NCBI GenBank assembly: GCA_964460185.1
Contig: CAYWTM010000069.1
Span: 1-18,298 of the forward strand
Length of the DNA stretch: 18,298 bases
Origin: JAVJPJ01 sp040217295
GTDB taxonomy: Bacteria > Pseudomonadota > Alphaproteobacteria > Rhodobacterales > Rhodobacteraceae
Direction: 5' to 3'
The stretch's first letter is position 1, and the number at the start of each line of letters is the position of its first letter. The notes under the pieces are model-generated. The model saw nothing but the letters and a program-made list of their open reading frames with translations, ran no database searches and was not told where the DNA came from. The position numbers and the translations under genes were made by a program. Below, one piece after another: positions 13,185 to 18,298 of the stretch.

Positions 13185-14767
13185 AGCTGACCGTCTGGAC
13201 ATATGAAGGCCCCCCGCATGTCGGCGCGATGCGCGTCGCCACCGCGATGAAAGGGCTGCACTACGTGCTGCACGCGCCGCAGGGCGACACCTATGCCGAT
13301 TTGCTGTTCACGATGATCGAGCGGCGCGACCACCGCCCCCCCGTGACCTACACAACCTTCGAAGGCCGCGACCTGGGCGAGGACACCGCCGGCATTTTCA
13401 AGAAGACCTGCCAGGACGCCTATGACCGCTACAAGCCACAGGCGCTGATCGTGGGTGCGTCCTGCACGGCCGAGCTGATCCAGGACGATCCCGGCGGTCT
13501 GGCCGAAACGATGGATATCCCGGTGCCGGTGATCGCGCTGGAATTGCCGTCGTATCAGCGCAAGGAAAACTTCGGCACCGATGAGACGTTTTACCAGATC
13601 GTCAAGGCGTTGGCCCATCCGATCGACCGCACGCCCGGGATCACGGCCAACCTGATCGGCCCGCTGGCGCTGGGCTTTCGCCATCGCGACGACATCGAAG
13701 AGGTCAAGGCCCTGCTTTTCGAAATGGGGATCGGCGTGAACGTCGTGGCCCCGTTCGATGCCACGCCAGAAGACATCACCCGGCTTGGGCAGGCGCATTT
13801 CAATGTCCTGATGTATCCCGAACACGCCGAGACCGCTGCCCGTCACCTGGAACGCACCTGCGGTCAGCCGTACACCAGGACGGTGCCGATCGGTGTCGGG
13901 GCGACCCATGACTTCGTCGCGGAAGTGGCCCGGATCTGCGGTTTGGAGCCGAAAAAAGACCTGTCCCGCCTGCGTCAGCCGTGGTGGTCCAAGTCGGTCG
14001 ACAGCACCTATCTGACCGGCAAGCGCGTGTTCTTGTTCGGGGATGCGACCCATGTGCAGACCGCCGCCCGTATCGCGCGCGATGAAATGGGTTTCGAGGT
14101 GGTCGGTCTTGGGTGTTACAACCGCGAATTTGCCCGCCCGATCCGGGCGCTGGCCAGGGAATTCGGCCTTGAGGCGCTGATCACCGACGATTACCTCGAG
14201 GTGGAAAAGGCCATCGAAACCGTCTCGCCCGAGATGATCCTGGGCACCCAGATGGAACGCCATATCGGCAAGCGCCTCGGCATCCCCTGCGCCGTCATCT
14301 CTGCCCCTGTTCATGTCCAGGATTTTCCCGCGCGCTATTCGCCCCAGATGGGGTGGGAAGGCGCGAACGTGATTTTCGATACCTGGATCCATCCGCTGGT
14401 GATGGGTCTTGAAGAACACCTGCTGGCGATGTTCCGCGAGGACTTCGAGTTCAACGATGCGGCTGGCCCGAGCCATCATGGCGGCCACGCGCCACAGCGC
14501 GCGGCGGCGGCTGGGGGGCCAGCCCCCCAGACCCCCCGGGATATTTCCGAAACAGAGAATGGACAGGCAGCATCGGACGCAAGCGACGGCGAAACCGGCG
14601 GCGATGTCCTGGTCTGGCTGGCCGATGCGGAACGAGAGTTGAAGAAGATCCCCTTCTTCGTGCGCGGCAAGGCCAAGCGCAACACCGAGAAATTCGCCGC
14701 TGAACAGGGTGTCACCGAGATCAGCGTAGAAACGCTTTATGAAGCAAAGGCCCATTATGCGCGGTGA
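13181..14767 (+). CDS. bchB: Light-independent protochlorophyllide reductase subunit B
   Basis: 528 residues, close to the usual 525. The NifK-like partner of BchN. Asp36 (PQGDTYAD), the unusual fourth ligand of the NB cluster, and Asp274 (SKSVDSTY), the proposed proton donor, fall at exactly the R. capsulatus numbers. GASCTAELIQDDPGG (92-106) is a family signature. The core ends near residue 430. A low-complexity linker (about 431-475) then joins it to the conserved C-terminal helical domain VLVWLADAERELKKIPFFVR, which ends in EAKAHYAR. In the linker, bases 14509-14557 look like an inserted intergenic-type repeat translated in frame (see that entry). bchB overlaps bchN by ATGA and bchH by 11 bases. 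Confidence 0.97.
   Translation: MKLTVWTYEGPPHVGAMRVATAMKGLHYVLHAPQGDTYADLLFTMIERRDHRPPVTYTTFEGRDLGEDTAGIFKKTCQDAYDRYKPQALIVGASCTAELIQDDPGGLAETMDIPVPVIALELPSYQRKENFGTDETFYQIVKALAHPIDRTPGITANLIGPLALGFRHRDDIEEVKALLFEMGIGVNVVAPFDATPEDITRLGQAHFNVLMYPEHAETAARHLERTCGQPYTRTVPIGVGATHDFVAEVARICGLEPKKDLSRLRQPWWSKSVDSTYLTGKRVFLFGDATHVQTAARIARDEMGFEVVGLGCYNREFARPIRALAREFGLEALITDDYLEVEKAIETVSPEMILGTQMERHIGKRLGIPCAVISAPVHVQDFPARYSPQMGWEGANVIFDTWIHPLVMGLEEHLLAMFREDFEFNDAAGPSHHGGHAPQRAAAAGGPAPQTPRDISETENGQAASDASDGETGGDVLVWLADAERELKKIPFFVRGKAKRNTEKFAAEQGVTEISVETLYEAKAHYAR
14509..14557 (+). repeat. REP-like hairpin element inside the bchB linker
   Basis: CTGGGGGG (14511-14518) pairs perfectly with CCCCCCAG (14523-14530) around CCAG, then ACCCCCCGGGATATTT and ACAGAGAAT follow. 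GGCTGG/CCAGCC gives a second possible pairing. This mix of G-run hairpin and CCCCCCGGGATATTT resembles the short repeats I recall between genes in many Rhodobacterales genomes. Here it is read in frame as about residues 444-460 of BchB. The recalled family match is not verified. Confidence 0.55.
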
Positions 14768-17700
14768 CGGCGACCATATCCCCGGCTACCGGGTCGTGAT
14801 CGTCACGCTGGACAGCCATGCGGCTGGTCCCGCGGCGCGCGTCAGTGAGCGCCTGGCCGGAGAGTTTCCGGGTCTGAACGTCAGTGTCCACGCGTCTGCC
14901 GAGTGGGCCGAAAACCCCGCGGCGCTGGAAGAGGCCAAGATCGCCGTGCGCCATGGCGACATCGTCGTGTCCAACCTCCTGTTCATCGAGGAACACATCA
15001 CGGCCATCCTGCCGGAGTTGCAGGCACGCCGGGATCACTGCGATGCGATGATCGGCATGATCTCGGCGAAAGAAGTCGTCCAGCTGACCCGGATGGGTGA
15101 CCTGGACATGATGAAGCCGGCCACAGGGCCGATGAAACTGCTCAAAAAGCTGCGCGGATCGAAGGAGCCTTCCGCGAATTCAGGCGAAAAGCAGATGAAG
15201 ATGCTGCGTCGCCTGCCGAAGATGCTGAAATTCATACCGGGCAAGGCGCAGGATCTGCGCGCGTGGTTCCTGACCATGCAATACTGGCTGGGCGGATCCG
15301 ACGACAATGTCGAACAGATGATCCGCTTCCTGATCGGCACCTATGCCCATGACAAGGCGTTCAAGGGCGCCAAGGCCGCCGCGCCCATCGATTACCCTGA
15401 TGTGGGTCTGTATCATCCCGATCTGCCGGGCCATCACATCACCACGGATGTGGCCGACCTGCCGAACCCGGAAAACCCGATCGCGACCGTGGGTCTGTTG
15501 ATGATGCGCAGCTACGTGCTGGCCTCTGACGCGGCCCACTACGACGGCGTCATCCGCAAGATGCAGGACGCCGGTCTGGCGGTGATCCCGGCCTTTGCCG
15601 GCGGTCTGGACGGGCGTCCGGCCATCACGGCGTATTTCACCAATGATCGCGTCGATGCGTTGGTGTCGCTGACCGGGTTCAGCCTCATTGGCGGACCTGC
15701 CTACAATGACAGCAAGGCCGCGGTCGAGATCCTCAAGGATCTCGATGTGCCCTATATCACCGCGCACCCGATCGAGTTTCAGACACTGGGCCAGTGGGCC
15801 GCGTCCGGCGGTGGGCTGGGCCCTGTCGAAACCACGATCCTCGTGGCGCTTCCCGAAATCGACGGCGGCACGAACCCCACGGTCTTTGGCGGCCGGCACG
15901 GGGTCGAAGGGTGCCAGGGATGTGCGTATTCCTGCCTGCAATCGTCCGATACCAGGGCCATGGCCCCTTGCCTTGAGCGCATCGACAGCCTGGTCGAGAA
16001 AACCCGCCGGCTTGCCGTTCTGCGCCGCAAGAAGAATGCGGACAAGAAGATCAGCATCGTCCTGTTCGGTTTCCCGCCCAATGCGGGGGCGATCGGGACG
16101 GCCGCGTATCTGAGCGTGTTCGAAAGCCTTCACAACACGCTCCATGCGATGAAGGCCGATGGCTATGACGTCGAGCCGCCGGCCACGGTCGACGATCTGC
16201 GCCATGCGATCTTGCACGGCAATGCCAAGCAATACGGCCAAGAGGCCAACGTCGCAGCCCATGTGGATGCAGACACAATCGTCCGCAATACCCCGCCGCT
16301 GAAAGCCATCGAAGCCGTCTGGGGCCCCGCGCCCGGCAAGATCCAGTCCGATGGCCGCGGTGTGTTCGTTCTGGGTGCGCAGTTCGGCAATGTGTTCGTG
16401 GGCGTGCAACCGGCCTTTGGCTACGAAGGCGACCCGATGCGGTTGCTGTTCGAACACGGGTTTGCCCCCACCCATGCCTTCATCACCTTCTACCTCTGGA
16501 TGCGCAACACGTTCAAAACCGACGCGATCGTGCATTTCGGCATGCACGGCGCATTGGAATTCATGCCGGGCAAACAAGCCGGGCTTGGCGCGCGCGACTG
16601 GCCTGACCGGCTGATCGGCGAGGTTCCGAACATCTATCTCTACGCGTCCAACAACCCGTCCGAAGCAACGCTGGCCAAGCGTCGTTCGGGCGCCGTCACG
16701 ATCACGCACCTGACCCCGCCCCTGGCGGCATCGGGCCTGTACAAGGGCCTGGCGGATCTGAAGGATTCGCTGACCCGTTGGCGGGCGCTGGCCCCCGATT
16801 CCCCGGAACGTGAAGACCTGACCAACCTTATCGAGACCCAGGCCGAAGCCGTCGATCTGGACGGAACCGACCCGGCCACCCTGTGGCTGAAGCTGTTGGA
16901 AACCGAAGAGGCGCTGATCCCCGATGGTCTGCATGTCGTCGGCAGGGGCATGTCCGAGGCGGAGCTTCAGGAACACCTGAACGTCATGGCCGAAACCGAC
17001 CCCGAGACCCGCGAAAAGATCGCTCATTTGCTGCGCCAGCAGACGGAAATTCCTGCACTGATGCGTGCCTTGTCGGGTCATTACATAGAACCGGTGCCCG
17101 GCGGCGACCTGATCCGCTCGCCCGAGGTCTTGCCAACGGGCCGCAATATCCACGCGTTCGACCCGTACCGCATGCCCACGGCCTTCGCCCTGAAAGAGGG
17201 CGCCAAGCAGGCGCAGAAACTGATCGAGGCCGCGGGCGATTTTCCGCGGTCGGTTGCGCTGGTGCTTTGGGGATCGGACAACATCAAGTCCGATGGCGGG
17301 CCGGTGTCGCAGGCGCTTGCCCTGATGGGGGCAAAGCCCCGTTTCGACGGATACGGTCGCCTGTGCGGTGCCGATCTGATCTCGCTCGAGGATCTGGGGC
17401 GCCCGCGCATCGACGTGGTGATGACGCTATCGGGCATCTTCCGCGACCTGTTGCCATTGCAGACCCGGATGCTGGCCGAGGCGGCGTTCAAGGCCGCCAA
17501 TGCAGATGAACCGGCCGAGATGAATTTCGTGCGCGCCCATGCGCTGGACTACGCCGCCACGATGGGTGTCGACATGGAAGAAGCCAGCCTGCGGGTCTTT
17601 TCCAACGCCGAGGGCGCGTATGGGTCCAACGTCAATCAGTTGATCGACAGTGGCGCCTGGAACGAAGAGGACGAATTGGCCGATGCCTACGAGGCGCGCA

Positions 17701-18298
17701 AATCTTTTGCCTATGGCCGGGACGGCAAGGCCAAGAAGAATGCCGGCCTGCTGCAAAGCGCGTTGAAAGATGTCGATCTGGCCTATCAGAACCTTGAATC
17801 GGTCGAATTGGGTGTGACCACCGTCGACCATTACTTCGATACGTTGGGCGGCATCTCGCGCGCGGTGAAACGCGCCAAGGGTGGCGTCGAGGCCCCGGTT
17901 TTCATCGGCGACCAGACCCGCGGCGAAGGCAAGGTGCGCACGCTGCAGGAACAGGTCGCGCTGGAAACCCGGTCACGCAGCCTGAACCCGAAATGGTTCG
18001 AAGGCTTGCTGAAGCATGGCCACGAAGGCGTGCGCCAGATCGAGGCGCAGGTCACCAACACGTTGGGCTGGTCCGCGACGACGGGGCAGGTCGATCCATG
18101 GATCTACCAACGCCTGTCCGAGACCTTTGTACTTGATGAAACCATGCGCCGCCGCCTGGCGGAACTGAACCCTCAGGCCTCCGCCCGGATGGCGAACCGC
18201 CTGATCGAAGCGTTTGAACGTGACTATTGGCAACCCGACGAGGCCACGCTCGCCGCCCTTCAGGCCGGTGCGGACGAGCTGGAAGACACCCTCGAAGG
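14757..18298 (+). CDS. bchH: Magnesium chelatase subunit H (3' end missing)
   Basis: 1180 residues in the window, continuous to the right edge with no stop. BchH of relatives has about 1190, so perhaps ten residues are missing; the last visible residues ADELEDTLEG match the usual tail. This CobN-type subunit binds protoporphyrin IX and, with BchI and BchD, inserts Mg2+, the first committed step of bacteriochlorophyll synthesis. Seen: GYRVVIVTLDSHAAGP near the start, a Cys-rich motif (C386, C389, C393, C405), HFGMHGALEFMPGKQAG (CobN/BchH signature, about 595), GSDNIKSDGGPVSQALALMG (about 838-857) and NPQASARMANRLIEAFERDY. The chosen ATG at 14757 has AAGG about seven bases upstream. An in-frame ATG at 14739 would add six residues. 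It overlaps the bchB end by 11 bases. Confidence 0.97.
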   Translation, partial: MRGDGDHIPGYRVVIVTLDSHAAGPAARVSERLAGEFPGLNVSVHASAEWAENPAALEEAKIAVRHGDIVVSNLLFIEEHITAILPELQARRDHCDAMIGMISAKEVVQLTRMGDLDMMKPATGPMKLLKKLRGSKEPSANSGEKQMKMLRRLPKMLKFIPGKAQDLRAWFLTMQYWLGGSDDNVEQMIRFLIGTYAHDKAFKGAKAAAPIDYPDVGLYHPDLPGHHITTDVADLPNPENPIATVGLLMMRSYVLASDAAHYDGVIRKMQDAGLAVIPAFAGGLDGRPAITAYFTNDRVDALVSLTGFSLIGGPAYNDSKAAVEILKDLDVPYITAHPIEFQTLGQWAASGGGLGPVETTILVALPEIDGGTNPTVFGGRHGVEGCQGCAYSCLQSSDTRAMAPCLERIDSLVEKTRRLAVLRRKKNADKKISIVLFGFPPNAGAIGTAAYLSVFESLHNTLHAMKADGYDVEPPATVDDLRHAILHGNAKQYGQEANVAAHVDADTIVRNTPPLKAIEAVWGPAPGKIQSDGRGVFVLGAQFGNVFVGVQPAFGYEGDPMRLLFEHGFAPTHAFITFYLWMRNTFKTDAIVHFGMHGALEFMPGKQAGLGARDWPDRLIGEVPNIYLYASNNPSEATLAKRRSGAVTITHLTPPLAASGLYKGLADLKDSLTRWRALAPDSPEREDLTNLIETQAEAVDLDGTDPATLWLKLLETEEALIPDGLHVVGRGMSEAELQEHLNVMAETDPETREKIAHLLRQQTEIPALMRALSGHYIEPVPGGDLIRSPEVLPTGRNIHAFDPYRMPTAFALKEGAKQAQKLIEAAGDFPRSVALVLWGSDNIKSDGGPVSQALALMGAKPRFDGYGRLCGADLISLEDLGRPRIDVVMTLSGIFRDLLPLQTRMLAEAAFKAANADEPAEMNFVRAHALDYAATMGVDMEEASLRVFSNAEGAYGSNVNQLIDSGAWNEEDELADAYEARKSFAYGRDGKAKKNAGLLQSALKDVDLAYQNLESVELGVTTVDHYFDTLGGISRAVKRAKGGVEAPVFIGDQTRGEGKVRTLQEQVALETRSRSLNPKWFEGLLKHGHEGVRQIEAQVTNTLGWSATTGQVDPWIYQRLSETFVLDETMRRRLAELNPQASARMANRLIEAFERDYWQPDEATLAALQAGADELEDTLE

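Noticed and set aside
14739..14756. Earlier in-frame ATG for bchH
   Set aside because: Ribosome site is weaker than that of the ATG at 14757, and the extra MKQRPI is not typical; it cannot be excluded.
15180..17153. 657-codon open frame on the minus strand opposite bchH
   Set aside because: It mirrors the conserved bchH frame, resembles no protein family I know, and arises from GC-rich codon use. The same holds for the minus-strand frame at 13100-14755 opposite bchB.
1..18298. tRNA, rRNA, CRISPR arrays, insertion sequences, phage or plasmid genes
   Set aside because: None seen; the window is filled by photosynthesis genes with short gaps.

Overview
This window is the middle of an aerobic-type anoxygenic photosynthesis gene cluster from an alphaproteobacterium, most likely a Rhodobacterales (Roseobacter-group or relative) species. 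The evidence is the high GC content, a type-2 reaction centre with a PufC tetraheme cytochrome and no pufX, the order pufLMC-dxs-idi-bchP-pucC-like-bchG-ppsR-ppaA-bchFNBH, and protein sequences very close to Rhodobacter/Roseobacter families. No new system was found; the cluster itself is a known type. What merits attention is its regulatory DNA, a repeat-like insertion in bchB, and a few residue-level features.

Layout. Bases 1-2692 (+) hold the end of the puf operon: the 3' part of pufL, then pufM and pufC. Terminator-like hairpins follow, then dxs (+), which ends at a clear Rho-independent terminator. Convergent to dxs is a tightly coupled minus-strand operon read from right to left: bchG, a PucC-like MFS gene, bchP and idi, each overlapping the next by ATGA. 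Upstream of bchG on the same strand lie ppsR (repressor) and ppaA/aerR (B12-binding antirepressor). A divergent control region (about 11102-11418) separates ppaA from the plus-strand operon bchF-bchN-bchB-bchH, whose genes also overlap. bchH runs off the right edge, probably lacking only its last few residues.

How the genes work together. Dxs and Idi feed isoprenoid precursors into geranylgeranyl pyrophosphate. BchP reduces the geranylgeranyl group to phytyl, BchG attaches the tail to bacteriochlorophyllide, and the PucC-like carrier probably handles pigment delivery. BchH (Mg-chelatase), BchN and BchB (dark protochlorophyllide reductase) and BchF (3-vinyl hydratase) are steps of the bacteriochlorophyll ring pathway. 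PufL and PufM bind the pigments, and PufC re-reduces the special pair. PpsR and PpaA control the set: three exact TGT-N12-ACA palindromes and one near match lie upstream of bchF/ppaA and of bchG.

No tRNA, rRNA, CRISPR array, insertion sequence or phage gene was seen. Gene starts for ppaA, ppsR, bchG and bchH are judgement calls and are explained in the entries.
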